Below, one piece after another: positions 9,385 through 17,564 of a stretch of 64,000 nt of DNA; within the stretch, counting starts at the first letter, position 1, and each line of letters begins with the position of its first letter. The position numbers and the translations under genes were made by a program. The stretch lies in contig NZ_JAQNDO010000001.1 in the NCBI RefSeq assembly GCF_028369105.1, positions 9,146,501-9,210,500 on the forward strand. The letters run 5' to 3'. Origin of the DNA: Polyangium mundeleinium (lineage in GTDB: Bacteria; Myxococcota_A; Polyangia; Polyangiales; Polyangiaceae). A model generated the notes under the pieces. That model was not told the DNA's origin, did no database searches, and saw only the letters and a list, made by a program, of their open reading frames with translations.

Positions 9385-10041
9385 TCAGCCGCGGCGCGCG
9401 TTCGCCATGGCCCGCGCGAACGCCTCGCGGCTGTCTTCGAGGACCCGCGCGAAGTGGGGGCGCTGGCGGATCCGCTCGACATACGCCGCGACTTCGGGCA
9501 CGTCGGCGAAGGCGTCCGCGCCGAACACACGCGAGGTGGCCAGCGAGATGAGCGGGAAGTGCATGGCCGCGGCGCAGTCGGCCACGGTGAGCTCGGCGCC
9601 GGCGAGGAACGGATCGAACTTCGCGAGCTGCAAGAAGGCGCGGACGCCCTTGGCGAGATCGGCCTGGATCGCGGCCTTGGCCTCGTCGGTGAGCGTGCTG
9701 CCCATGAACGCGGCGGGATAGGTGCGGCGCGCGACGAGCTCGACGTTGAGCTCGAAGACCTGGACGAGCTCGCGGACCTTGGCGCGGGCAAACGGATCGC
9801 GCGGATAGAGGGGGTTGTCCGGGTATGCGTCCTCCAGGTACTCGCAGATCACCTGCGACTCGCAGAGCACCCCGTGCGGCGTCTCCAGGAAGGGCGCCCG
9901 GCCCATGGGGGAACGCGCGAGAAATGCGGGATCCTGGGAGGGCCAACAGCTCGGATCCTCCTCGTGGGGGATGCCCTTCTCCAGGAGGACGAGGCGGACC
10001 TTGTTGTGGTAGTTGCTGATGCGAAAGCCGCAGAGCTTCAT
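9385..10041 (-). CDS. Glutathione S-transferase family protein
   Basis: 218 residues with the usual two-domain GST layout. The thioredoxin-like N-terminus reads MKLCGFRISNYHNKVRLVLL and has a PMGRAPFL cis-Pro loop (~45-52) and a CESQVICEYLE segment that would bind the glutathione gamma-glutamyl group. An all-helical C-terminal domain follows, with LTVADCAAAMHFPL. The ATG at 10041 follows an AAAGGGGA ribosome binding site. It heads a minus-strand set with the phosphotransferase gene (67-base gap). The natural substrate is unknown. Confidence 0.85.
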   Translation of the reverse strand: MKLCGFRISNYHNKVRLVLLEKGIPHEEDPSCWPSQDPAFLARSPMGRAPFLETPHGVLCESQVICEYLEDAYPDNPLYPRDPFARAKVRELVQVFELNVELVARRTYPAAFMGSTLTDEAKAAIQADLAKGVRAFLQLAKFDPFLAGAELTVADCAAAMHFPLISLATSRVFGADAFADVPEVAAYVERIRQRPHFARVLEDSREAFARAMANARRG

Positions 10042-10202
10042 GCGTCGAAATCCCCTTTTCGTTCGGCAGGTGAGGAATGCCGGGGGCGCAGGATGGACCG
10101 GATGGGGGGCCGTTGGGAAGGGGCGCGCCAAAACCACGCGGATGCTCGCTCTTTTGAACGGGATGGTCGGGGGATGGGTTCCGCGCTAGGCTCGCCGGCC
10201 CC

Positions 10203-11198
10203 ATGGTTTTTCTCGTCGTCGGCGACGCCAACGCAGACCTCAGCAGCACGCTCGCGCGTTTCCCGGACGAGGGCGACGACGTGGCGATGACGGCGCTCGG
10301 GTACAGCAGCGGCGGCTCGGGCGCGAACGTGGCGACGGCGCTCGCCAAGCTCGGCGCGCGCGCCCGGCTCGTCACGGCGGTCGGGCGGGATCCGGGAGCC
10401 GACATCGCGCTCCAGGCGGCCAGGCAAGCCGGCGTAGATCTTTCGTTCGTCGAGACACACGCCACGCAGGCCACCGGGCACTGCATCGTGGCCATTTCCC
10501 CTGGCGGCGAGCGGACGTTTTTGAGCTTCCGCGGCGCGAACGCCGCGGTCGCGTGCCCCGATTTTGCGGCGGTGTTTCAGGACGTCATGCACCTGCACGT
10601 GGCGGGGCACGCGCTCCTCGAAGGTGAGCAGGGGACGACGACGCTCGCATTGATGGAAGAAGCGCGCTGCCGCGACATCCCCATTTCGCTCGATGTTTGC
10701 CTGCCGCTCGTCCGGACCCGCGCCACGGAGCTCCTCGCGCTCGCCCCGCGGTTTTCCGTGCTCTTCGGCAATACGAGCGAGCTCGGCGCGCTCGCCCCGC
10801 CGGATCATCATGCTTCCCACGAAGCCGCCATGGCGGCGCTCCTCGCGGCGGGCGTGCCGCTCGTCGTGGGCAAGCTCGGGGCGAACGGCGCCGTCGTGGC
10901 CGAAGGGTCCACACGAACGTTCCTGCCTGCATTCCCCGCCGACGTGCGCGACACGACGGGCGCAGGAGATGGGTTCGTCGCGGCATTCCTTTACGCCTGG
11001 CGCCGCGGCGCCTCCCACGACCATGCGGGCAGGCTGGGCAACGCCGCGGGCGCGCACGTCGTGAGCCGCCTCGGCGCGGCGGCGTCGCTGCCGGGGCGGG
11101 AGGAGCTCTTGCAAGTGATCTCCACGCACGGCGGCGAGCTTTCATCTTTGCGAATCTTGTTCACGGACGACAAACCATCGATCGGGAGAGACACATGA
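10203..11198 (+). CDS. PfkB-family carbohydrate or nucleoside kinase
   Basis: 331 residues of the ribokinase fold. The substrate-binding N-terminus has a Gly-rich GGSGANVATALAKLGA (37-52). The C-terminal anion-hole/catalytic motif is DTTGAGD (250-256), with Asp256 as the expected base. It should phosphorylate a sugar or nucleoside with ATP. Its stop overlaps the start of the next gene as ATGA, so it is translationally coupled to the BtpA-family gene; the pair probably acts on one catabolic substrate. Similar PfkB/BtpA neighbourhoods are known in sugar operons, but the substrate cannot be inferred here. Confidence 0.87.
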   Translation: MVFLVVGDANADLSSTLARFPDEGDDVAMTALGYSSGGSGANVATALAKLGARARLVTAVGRDPGADIALQAARQAGVDLSFVETHATQATGHCIVAISPGGERTFLSFRGANAAVACPDFAAVFQDVMHLHVAGHALLEGEQGTTTLALMEEARCRDIPISLDVCLPLVRTRATELLALAPRFSVLFGNTSELGALAPPDHHASHEAAMAALLAAGVPLVVGKLGANGAVVAEGSTRTFLPAFPADVRDTTGAGDGFVAAFLYAWRRGASHDHAGRLGNAAGAHVVSRLGAAASLPGREELLQVISTHGGELSSLRILFTDDKPSIGRDT

Positions 11199-12046
11199 CG
11201 CCTCCGTGGAAGGCGCGCCTCGACGCGCTCAAGCTCCGGGACCTCGGGGACCTCTTCGGCACGAAAAAGCCCGTCCTCGGAATGGTGCATTGCTGGCCGC
11301 TGCCCGGCGCGCCGGGGTATGCGGGCTACGGGATGGAGGTGCTCCTGGAGAACGCGATCCGCGACGCCCGCGCGCTCGCGGAGGGCGGCGTGGACGGGAT
11401 CATCGTGGAGAACATGTGGGACGTCCCGTTCCGCGCCGGATCCCACATCGCGCCCGAGAGCATTGCGGCGCACGCAGTCGTGGCGCGGGCCGTGGGGCAA
11501 GCCGTGCCCTTGCCGCTCGGCATCAACCTCGTGCACAACGGCGGGGTCGCGCTGCTCGGAATCGCGATTGCCGCAGGCGCGAAGTTCGTCCGGGTCTGCA
11601 TGCTCGCGGGCGCGGGCGTGTGGGAGGCGGGCTCGTGGGACGAGGGGTGCGCGGCGGAGCTTTTGCGGCGGCGCAAGGAGCTCGGCGCCGAGCACATCAA
11701 GCTGTTCGCCGACGTCGACAAGAAGCATTCGGTCAGGTTCCCCGGCATCGATCTCGCGACGCACATCGAATGGACGCGTTTTTCCGGGGCCGACGCGCTC
11801 ATCGTGTCGGGGAAAATGACCGGGGACGCGCCGGATCTCGCGAAGGTGCGGGAGGCCAAGGCGCTCGCCGGGGATTCGCCGGTGCTCATCGGCAGCGGCG
11901 CGACCGAGGAGAACGTGACTGCCTTCCTCGGCGCGGCCGACGGCGTGATCGTGGGGTCGAGCATCAAGGAGAACGGGCGCATCGAGGAGCCCGTCGATCC
12001 AGAGCGCGTGCGGAGGTTCGTACGGGCCGCGCGCGCCGCCGGTTGA
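11195..12046 (+). CDS. BtpA/SgcQ-family TIM-barrel protein
   Basis: 283 residues of the BtpA/SgcQ (COG0434) family: KPVLGMVHCWPLPGAPGY near the start, DGIIVENMWDVPF, INLVHNGGVALLGIA, IKLFADVDKKHS and SGKMTGDAPD. BtpA was named for photosystem I stability in cyanobacteria, and SgcQ sits in an E. coli sugar operon; the biochemical reaction is poorly defined. The ATG at 11195 overlaps the upstream kinase stop (ATGA). Its own TGA overlaps the next ATG (TGATG), so three genes are coupled in a row. Confidence 0.85.
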   Translation: MTPPWKARLDALKLRDLGDLFGTKKPVLGMVHCWPLPGAPGYAGYGMEVLLENAIRDARALAEGGVDGIIVENMWDVPFRAGSHIAPESIAAHAVVARAVGQAVPLPLGINLVHNGGVALLGIAIAAGAKFVRVCMLAGAGVWEAGSWDEGCAAELLRRRKELGAEHIKLFADVDKKHSVRFPGIDLATHIEWTRFSGADALIVSGKMTGDAPDLAKVREAKALAGDSPVLIGSGATEENVTAFLGAADGVIVGSSIKENGRIEEPVDPERVRRFVRAARAAG

Positions 12047-12966
12047 TGTCACGACGTTTCGAGCTACCCTCGCCCACCGTGCCTCCCTTCCGACGCGCCC
12101 TCCCGCCGACGTTATCGCTCGCGACAGGTTTGGTGTTGATCTCGCTCTCCGGGTGCAGCGCCTCGTCCACGCCCACGTCTCCGGGCAATCCCTCGGCGTC
12201 GCAGGAGCGCCCGAAGGCGAGCGTACCTGCGCCGTCGCAGATCGATTTTCACGACCTCTTCACGGGCGCGCCGCTGCGCGAGCGCGATGCGGAGACCGAC
12301 GAGCTCGTTGCCGTGCGCACGCGTCGGTTGGGCATCGGAATGCTCGTGGTGCCGACGGGAAAACTCATGGCGGGGGATCCGCTCGCGAACCTCTCGGCAA
12401 ACCACGTGCTTTCGCGCGCCGTCCCGCCGGGGCGTTACCCCGTCGAGCTGCTCCTCCAGGACGACGAGCGAGGCCGTGCCCATGAGCTATTGCTCGCGCG
12501 TGTCGTCTTTGGTGCCGGCCGCCCGGCGCGATGGGAGACGGCGGCGGTCGCGGGAGACAATGCCAAGTCGTCCCGCCCCGGCGCGCGCACGGGGTATCCG
12601 TCCGACGCCGCGACGGGCTGCTTCATGGATGCGAGTGTGTTCGCCGAATACATGCCGCCGGGCCAGGTACGAACGTCCGTGCGTAACGGCGTCGTCCACG
12701 AGGACTACATCCCTGACGGTCGCGCCGAGCGAAACAGCGGCGAGCTCATTCGGGCGCTCGGGGCGACGCGCGGCGCGGAAGGCGGGAGCCTCGGTCATGC
12801 CGAATGGAAAGGGACCGTCGGAAACATCGTCGCGTTCGGGCTCGGCGGGGATCAGGTGGTCCCGACGTACTGGGGGATCGACGCGAGCGGCGCGGCCGTG
12901 GAAATCGTGTCGGTGATCGACCTCTCGGAAAAGCGGTTTCCGGACGTGCGCTGGCCGGATGGATGA
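12046..12966 (+). CDS. DUF4241-like lipoprotein
   Basis: 306 residues. The signal peptide is followed by a lipobox-like SLSGC (~38) and a Ser/Pro-rich linker. The mature part carries DUF4241-type features: LVVPTGKLMAGDPL (~98-112), an 'AVPPGRYPVELLL' strand and 'AATGCFMDASVFAEYM'. The start ATG overlaps the BtpA stop, so it is read as part of that operon, although there is no good ribosome binding site. DUF4241 proteins have no established enzymatic role. A lipid-anchored protein coupled to two cytosolic sugar-type enzymes is unexpected. The 3' end is 10 bases from the convergent lipoprotein gene. Confidence 0.7.
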   Translation: MSRRFELPSPTVPPFRRALPPTLSLATGLVLISLSGCSASSTPTSPGNPSASQERPKASVPAPSQIDFHDLFTGAPLRERDAETDELVAVRTRRLGIGMLVVPTGKLMAGDPLANLSANHVLSRAVPPGRYPVELLLQDDERGRAHELLLARVVFGAGRPARWETAAVAGDNAKSSRPGARTGYPSDAATGCFMDASVFAEYMPPGQVRTSVRNGVVHEDYIPDGRAERNSGELIRALGATRGAEGGSLGHAEWKGTVGNIVAFGLGGDQVVPTYWGIDASGAAVEIVSVIDLSEKRFPDVRWPDG

Positions 12967-12975
12967 GAAAGCCGG

Positions 12976-13887
12976 CTACGGCTCGGCGAATGCGCGGTAC
13001 ACGGCCGGATCGGTGATCGAGCGCAGTTTGCCCGAGCCGCCCACGAAGACGTACCGCGTGAGCACGAGGCCGATCTTGCCGCCGAACCGCGTGATCTTGC
13101 GGCAATCGGCGGTATACGTCGTGTCGTCCGCGCCGGCCGAGAAATCGCAGAGCTCGTGCACGGTCGCGTAATCTTCGTATTTGCCAAACTCGTGCTCGAA
13201 GACGGCGACCGCCTCGGCGCGTGATTTTTCCTTGAGGAAGACGCGCACGCGCTCATCGAAGAAGCCCGCGAGCGCGGAGGCGCGACGCGCATTCAACGTC
13301 CGTTCGAGGTCGAGGACGTTTTTCGCCATCGCCCGAAGCATGGCCGGCTGGATGTCGCGGCCAGCCGCGGCGAGCGCGGGCGTGCAGCAGGCCCCGGCGC
13401 GGAAGGGACTCGCCTGGGCCCCGGGAGCGACGGTTTTTCGGGCGCAACCCGCGGCGCCGCCGCGCACGACGAACCCCGCGTCGCGCTCGGGCGTGAGGGT
13501 CCAGGTCTCGACCGCGGCGACGGCCGGATCGGCCTCGCAAGCGGCTTGCCATTGCGTGGCCGTGCAAAGGTGTTTTCCCGCGGCGACGCAGGCGTCCTCG
13601 GCGGCGAGCCAGGCCATGCCCTCGTCGCCCGCGGCGCGCTCGAAGGAAAACTCCCCGAGGAGGCTCCCGTCCACGAGCGTCTTGCTCGCCACTTTGCGGG
13701 ACGCAAGCGCGGGGAGCGGCGGCGCGGCGGGCGGCGGCGGCGCGGCGCTCGGCGGCGCGAGGGCCACGCTCGCGGGGGGTGATGCGGACGGCCTGGTCTC
13801 CGGGTCCTTCGTCGGGGACGCGCTTTCGTCCCGACAACCGACGCCAAGGGCGAACGAGAGGACGAGGAGCCCGACGCGGACGAACAT
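12976..13887 (-). CDS. Lipoprotein with partial FGE/SUMF1-like region
   Basis: 303 residues from ATG 13887 (MFVRVGLLVLSFALGVGC, with a lipobox at GVGC). A Pro/Ala-rich linker (~25-65) precedes 'AAEDACVAAGKHLCTATQWQ', which matches the Cys-bearing core seen in formylglycine-generating-enzyme-like domains of myxobacterial surface proteins; the rest of that fold is degenerate. The C-terminal ~110 residues are a separate alpha/beta region (AVFEHEFGKYEDYATVHELC, GLVLTRYVFVG). Function is unknown; an enzymatic FGE activity is unlikely. It is divergent from the rhodopsin-transducer homologue. Confidence 0.6.
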   Translation of the reverse strand: MFVRVGLLVLSFALGVGCRDESASPTKDPETRPSASPPASVALAPPSAAPPPPAAPPLPALASRKVASKTLVDGSLLGEFSFERAAGDEGMAWLAAEDACVAAGKHLCTATQWQAACEADPAVAAVETWTLTPERDAGFVVRGGAAGCARKTVAPGAQASPFRAGACCTPALAAAGRDIQPAMLRAMAKNVLDLERTLNARRASALAGFFDERVRVFLKEKSRAEAVAVFEHEFGKYEDYATVHELCDFSAGADDTTYTADCRKITRFGGKIGLVLTRYVFVGGSGKLRSITDPAVYRAFAEP

Positions 13888-13994
13888 TTCGACACAGCAT
13901 ACAAGCAAGCGCGGGGGAAGGGAACGCGGCGCGCGGGCACAGGCGCTGCAGGCGGCCTTTCTCGGGCGGGAGCGCCCGGACGAGGGGGACCTGG

Positions 13995-14372
13995 ATGAGC
14001 AAGCCGGCGGGGTGCAAACGGTGGTCGGTCGCAGAGGGGCACGTGGCGAAGCGGGCGGGCAGCATCGAGCTCGACGGCGCGAACGACGTGCTCTGGCTGC
14101 TCAATGCCTCCATGCACGAGGCGCACGTGGAGATCATGGTGTACTTCGAGCACCGCGTGCCGGCCGGGCCCTACCTGCTGACGCTGCTTCCCGAACGGAG
14201 CCGGCGTGTCCGCTGGCAGGACCTCGAAGGCCCGGAGCCGCTGCCGATCGGAACGGATTTCGCGAGCGTGATCGAGTCGGACGTCCCGATCGTCGTGCAA
14301 TACACGCGCGTCGGCGCCGGCGGCGCGGGCGCGATGACGACGATCGCGCACTCCGAGCGTTGTGGCATGTGA
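13995..14372 (+). CDS. Anabaena sensory rhodopsin transducer (ASRT) homologue
   Basis: 125 residues. The pattern WSVAEGHV, WLLNASMHEAHVEIMVYFEH, VPAGPYLLTLL, 'PLPIGTDFASVIESDVPIVV' and QYTRVG follows the soluble ASRT family (DUF1362) closely over its whole length. The Anabaena protein is a small beta-sandwich tetramer that receives a signal from sensory rhodopsin and can bind DNA. Homologues without a rhodopsin partner exist, some proposed to bind sugars. No rhodopsin gene is in this window. ATG 13995 follows a GAGGGGG ribosome binding site. It ends four bases before the convergent lipoprotein gene. Confidence 0.83.
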   Translation: MSKPAGCKRWSVAEGHVAKRAGSIELDGANDVLWLLNASMHEAHVEIMVYFEHRVPAGPYLLTLLPERSRRVRWQDLEGPEPLPIGTDFASVIESDVPIVVQYTRVGAGGAGAMTTIAHSERCGM

Positions 14373-14375
14373 GCC

Positions 14376-14822
14376 TCAGCGGATGGGGGTGCAATTCGGG
14401 TAGAGCCGCTGCATCGCGGTCGCGCTGCAGAGCGCGAGGATGTCGGCCTGCATGAGCGCGGTCTGCCGCGCGGCGCGCTCATAACAGTCGATCGGCGCGA
14501 GCGACTCGGCGCAGCGGCAGAGCTCTATCGCCTGCGCGGAGAGCAGGAGCCCGGCCGAGGCCCGCTCGTAGCAGGCGATCGGCGCGTCCGACGTCGCGCC
14601 GAGGCACAGGAGATAGGCGTCGTTCTGCGCGAGCAGCGTGCGATCCCGCGCGCGCTCGTAGCAGCCGAGCGCGGGGAACTCCTCCTCCGTCTGGACCGGG
14701 ACGAGCGCCGCGGCTTGCGGGCGCGCGCCGCGGGGTTCCTTGGAAATGGTGGGCGCGTCGCGCTCACAGGCAGCGAGCGAGGCGACGAGCGCAGCCCACG
14801 ACAAGGCGCTCCTCGTGCTCAT
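14376..14822 (-). CDS. Small lipoprotein with three CYERA repeats
   Basis: 148 residues. The signal peptide MSTRSALSWAALVASLAAC ends in a lipobox-like LAAC. The mature protein has three copies of a ~27-residue helical unit starting CYERA and ending in L/I-x-L-C (at about residues 58, 86 and 112), with further Cys residues between and after. The even Cys spacing suggests disulfide-linked helical hairpins outside the cytoplasm. No known family is recognised. ATG 14822 is chosen because the signal peptide begins there; an ATG 18 bases upstream only adds a polar extension. Confidence 0.6.
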   Translation of the reverse strand: MSTRSALSWAALVASLAACERDAPTISKEPRGARPQAAALVPVQTEEEFPALGCYERARDRTLLAQNDAYLLCLGATSDAPIACYERASAGLLLSAQAIELCRCAESLAPIDCYERAARQTALMQADILALCSATAMQRLYPNCTPIR

Positions 14823-15120
14823 GTCCGTCCACGTATGCAATGGTCAGGCGAGCGCGTATCGGCCGCGCCGGAAAGGCAGGCCGATGCGAAAAAGACTTCG
14901 CGCTCGTACCGCCTGAGCAAAAAAAAGCGCGCGAACGTAGGCAACGTCCCCTTGACACGATTGCCCTCCATGCGCCATGTACGGCCTCTCTGCAAAGTCG
15001 GACGATCGGACCGATCCGTGAAGACGGCAATGCAGTACACAAACGCTAGACACTGATTCTTCGATTACTTCGTTGACAGCCGAGACCACGAGGCGCCGGC
15101 ATTACAGGGAGCGGCACGGA
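14823..15120. promoter_or_regulatory. Divergent intergenic region upstream of the triterpenoid genes
   Basis: 298 bases separate the CYERA lipoprotein from the squalene-synthase fusion. TTGACA boxes occur at 14952-14957 and near 15072, facing the + strand genes. Their partner -10 elements are weak (CATGTA about 18 bases after the first), so promoter calls are tentative. The region is slightly richer in A/T (AAAAAAAGCG, GATTCTTCGATTAC) than its surroundings. No open frame or RNA gene is seen. Confidence 0.3.
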
Positions 15121-17430
15121 ATGGCCAGGCATGACGTTTCTGGGCTCCGCGACGTGGGGCTGCGGATTGGTTTGTCCGATGAGGGGGGCGGGGCCATGGC
15201 CGCCGCGCTGGAGGCGCTCGCCGCGCAGAGGGTCGCCGATCGCGATTTCTGCGTGCAGACGCTGCCGCGCGTCTCGCGGACGTTCGCGCTCTCGATCCTG
15301 TCGTTGCCCGAGGCGCTCTCCGAATCCCTCTGCGCCGCGTATCTCCTGTGCAGGGTCGTCGACAGCATCGAGGACGCGAATCCGATCCCGCCCGAGACCC
15401 GCGTATCGCTCTTCGACGCGTTCGACGCGCTCATGCGGGGCGAGGCGCGGTCTTTGTCCGAATTCGAGGCTCGGTTCGCGGACGAGGCCCTCGGCATGGC
15501 CGAGGCCGATCGCGCGCTCTGCAAGGGGGCGGGCGCGGTGTTTCGCGTGTTCCGCGGCCTGCCCGCCGCCGATCAGGAGGCGATCCGGCCGTGGGTGCTG
15601 GAGATGAGCCAGGGGATGCGCGAGTACGCGGGGCGCGCGGACGCCGAAGGAAAGACGCGCATCCGCGACGTGCGCGACCTCGAGCGATATTGTTATTTCG
15701 TGGCCGGCACGGTGGGCGAGCTGCTCACCTCGCTCTTCGAGCGCACGGTGCCCGGGGCGAGCGAGGAGGTTCGCAAGGCGGCCCGGAGCCGCGCGACGCG
15801 GTTCGGGCTCGGCCTGCAGATGGTGAACGTGCTGAAAGACGTCGCCGAGGATCTCGATCGCGGCGCGTGTTTCTTGCCGGAAGACGTGCTCGCCCGGCAC
15901 GGGGTTCGTCGGGACGTCCTGCTCGCGCCCGAGGCGCGCGCGGGTGGCCTCGCGGCCGTGTCCGAGGTGTGCGCGATCGCGCGGGGGCACCTCGACGCCG
16001 CGGTCGAGTACACGCTTTGCTGGCCCGGCCGCGAGGGCGCGGAGGTGCGCGCGTTCTGCGCGGTGCCGCTCGCGCTGGCGATCGCCACGCTGCGCGAGGT
16101 GGAGCGGGGCGATAACACGCTCGTCCGCGGGCGCGAGCCCAAGATCGACAAACGCCTCGTGGCCGAGGTTCTCGCCGGCGCGCGGCGCGCGGCCGAGAGC
16201 GACGCGGCGCTCAACGCCCTGTTCACCCGCGCGGCGGAGGCCGGGCCGAGCGCGCCCGCGGGCGTGTCCGGGCGCGGGGCGATGCCGCTGCTCCGCGCCC
16301 GGAGGCCGCCGGTGCCACCCGAGCGGCGCGCGTCGATGACGGTGATCCGCGGCGGCGCGGACACGAAAAAGACCTCGGGCGAGGCATCTCGGAGCGACGC
16401 GCGGACCCGCGAGGGGCGCGTGCTCGTCACGGGCGGCGCGGGGCACCTCGGGCAAAACCTCGTGCGGCGCCTCGTCGCCGAGGGCAAGGAGGTCCGCGTG
16501 CTCGTGCGGGGCGCGCGAGGCGCTTCGGCGCTCGCGGGTTTGCCCGTCGAGGTCGTGACCTGCGACGTGCGTGACGCGGACGCGCTCGGCGCGGCGACGC
16601 GCGGCGTGACGGAGGTGTATCACGCGGCGGCCATGGTGGCCGAGGGCGACGAGCAGGCGTTTTTCGAGACGAACGTGCTCGGGACACGCGCGCTCCTCGG
16701 CGCGTGCCGCGAGGCGGGCGTGCGGCGGGTCGTCGTGACGAGCTCGCTCGACGCCGTGCGGTACGACGACGCCCGCGGCGCGCCGATCGACGAGGCGACG
16801 CCGCTCGACCCGTTCTCCGCGCATTCGCCGCACGCGCGGACGAAGGCGCTCGCGGAGCACGAATGCTTGAAGGCCGTGGCCGACGGGCTCGACGTGGTCG
16901 TGGTCGCGCCGACGACGCTGGTCGGGCCCTTCGACGAGCGGCCGAGCGCGATCGGGCGGGCGCTCGTGGATCACGCGAACGGCAAGCTCCGCGCCTTCGC
17001 GCGCGGCGCGCTCCTGCTCACGTCGACGCGCGACGCGGTGGAGGCCCACCTCGCGGCGATGCGGAGCGGGCGCAAAGGGCAGAAATACGTGATCACGACC
17101 GAGCTCGTGTCGATCGACGATCTGCTCTCGTTCTTCGAGGAGGCGAGCGCGCGTCGCCGCCCGCCGTTCGCCGTGCCGGCCTTGCTCGCGCGGACGTCCC
17201 TCGCGCAGAAGCTCGCAGCCGCGCGGATGCTCGGAGGCGAACGCCCGCCCGGCGCGCCCGCGCCCGCGTCCTCGCCGCGGCGCGCGGATACCTCGAAGGC
17301 GGAGCGCGAGCTCGGCTTCGTGCCCACGTGCGTGCGGAGCGCGATTTACGACGCATACGCCGATTTCTTCCGTCGGGCGCTCGTGCCCGAGGGCCCCGCG
17401 TCGCGCGGGGCCCACATCACGCGGCCGTGA
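15121..17430 (+). CDS. Fusion of squalene/phytoene-type synthase and SDR epimerase/dehydrogenase
   Basis: 769 residues. Residues ~30-365 are a head-to-head prenyl synthase: SRTFALSI (52-59), first Asp motif DSIED (81-85), MSQGMREY (162-169), ERYCYFVAGTVGELLTSLF (188-206) and second Asp motif NVLKDVAEDLDRG (236-248). The YCYFVAG and MSQGM stretches point to squalene synthase rather than phytoene synthase. A Pro/Arg-rich linker (~375-430) joins an extended SDR domain with Rossmann motif TGGAGHLG (437-444), as in HpnA or 3-beta-hydroxysteroid dehydrogenase/C4-decarboxylase proteins. The usual YxxxK is HARTK (571-575), so the catalytic Tyr appears replaced by His. ATG 15121 is preceded by GGGAGCGG. 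The next gene, 134 bases on, acts on squalene, supporting one pathway. Confidence 0.85.
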   Translation: MARHDVSGLRDVGLRIGLSDEGGGAMAAALEALAAQRVADRDFCVQTLPRVSRTFALSILSLPEALSESLCAAYLLCRVVDSIEDANPIPPETRVSLFDAFDALMRGEARSLSEFEARFADEALGMAEADRALCKGAGAVFRVFRGLPAADQEAIRPWVLEMSQGMREYAGRADAEGKTRIRDVRDLERYCYFVAGTVGELLTSLFERTVPGASEEVRKAARSRATRFGLGLQMVNVLKDVAEDLDRGACFLPEDVLARHGVRRDVLLAPEARAGGLAAVSEVCAIARGHLDAAVEYTLCWPGREGAEVRAFCAVPLALAIATLREVERGDNTLVRGREPKIDKRLVAEVLAGARRAAESDAALNALFTRAAEAGPSAPAGVSGRGAMPLLRARRPPVPPERRASMTVIRGGADTKKTSGEASRSDARTREGRVLVTGGAGHLGQNLVRRLVAEGKEVRVLVRGARGASALAGLPVEVVTCDVRDADALGAATRGVTEVYHAAAMVAEGDEQAFFETNVLGTRALLGACREAGVRRVVVTSSLDAVRYDDARGAPIDEATPLDPFSAHSPHARTKALAEHECLKAVADGLDVVVVAPTTLVGPFDERPSAIGRALVDHANGKLRAFARGALLLTSTRDAVEAHLAAMRSGRKGQKYVITTELVSIDDLLSFFEEASARRRPPFAVPALLARTSLAQKLAAARMLGGERPPGAPAPASSPRRADTSKAERELGFVPTCVRSAIYDAYADFFRRALVPEGPASRGAHITRP

Positions 17431-17564
17431 ACGCGTGAGACCCGGGGTGGTCCTGACGCACGGTTTGTCCGGGCGTCCGGGCCGCCCTCGATTCGACAGG
17501 GGGGGACCAGTTCAGGGGTGCCGCCGGCGAACGCCGCGGCCGTGGATGACGAACGAGGTCCTGC

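Noticed and set aside
12976-13887. Active formylglycine-generating enzyme
   Set aside because: Only the central AGKHLCTATQW core is recognisable and no sulfatase is nearby; the domain is partial.
15046-17415. Long minus-strand frame antisense to the squalene-synthase fusion
   Set aside because: Arg/His/Gly-rich translation with no motif; the + strand has conserved enzyme motifs throughout.
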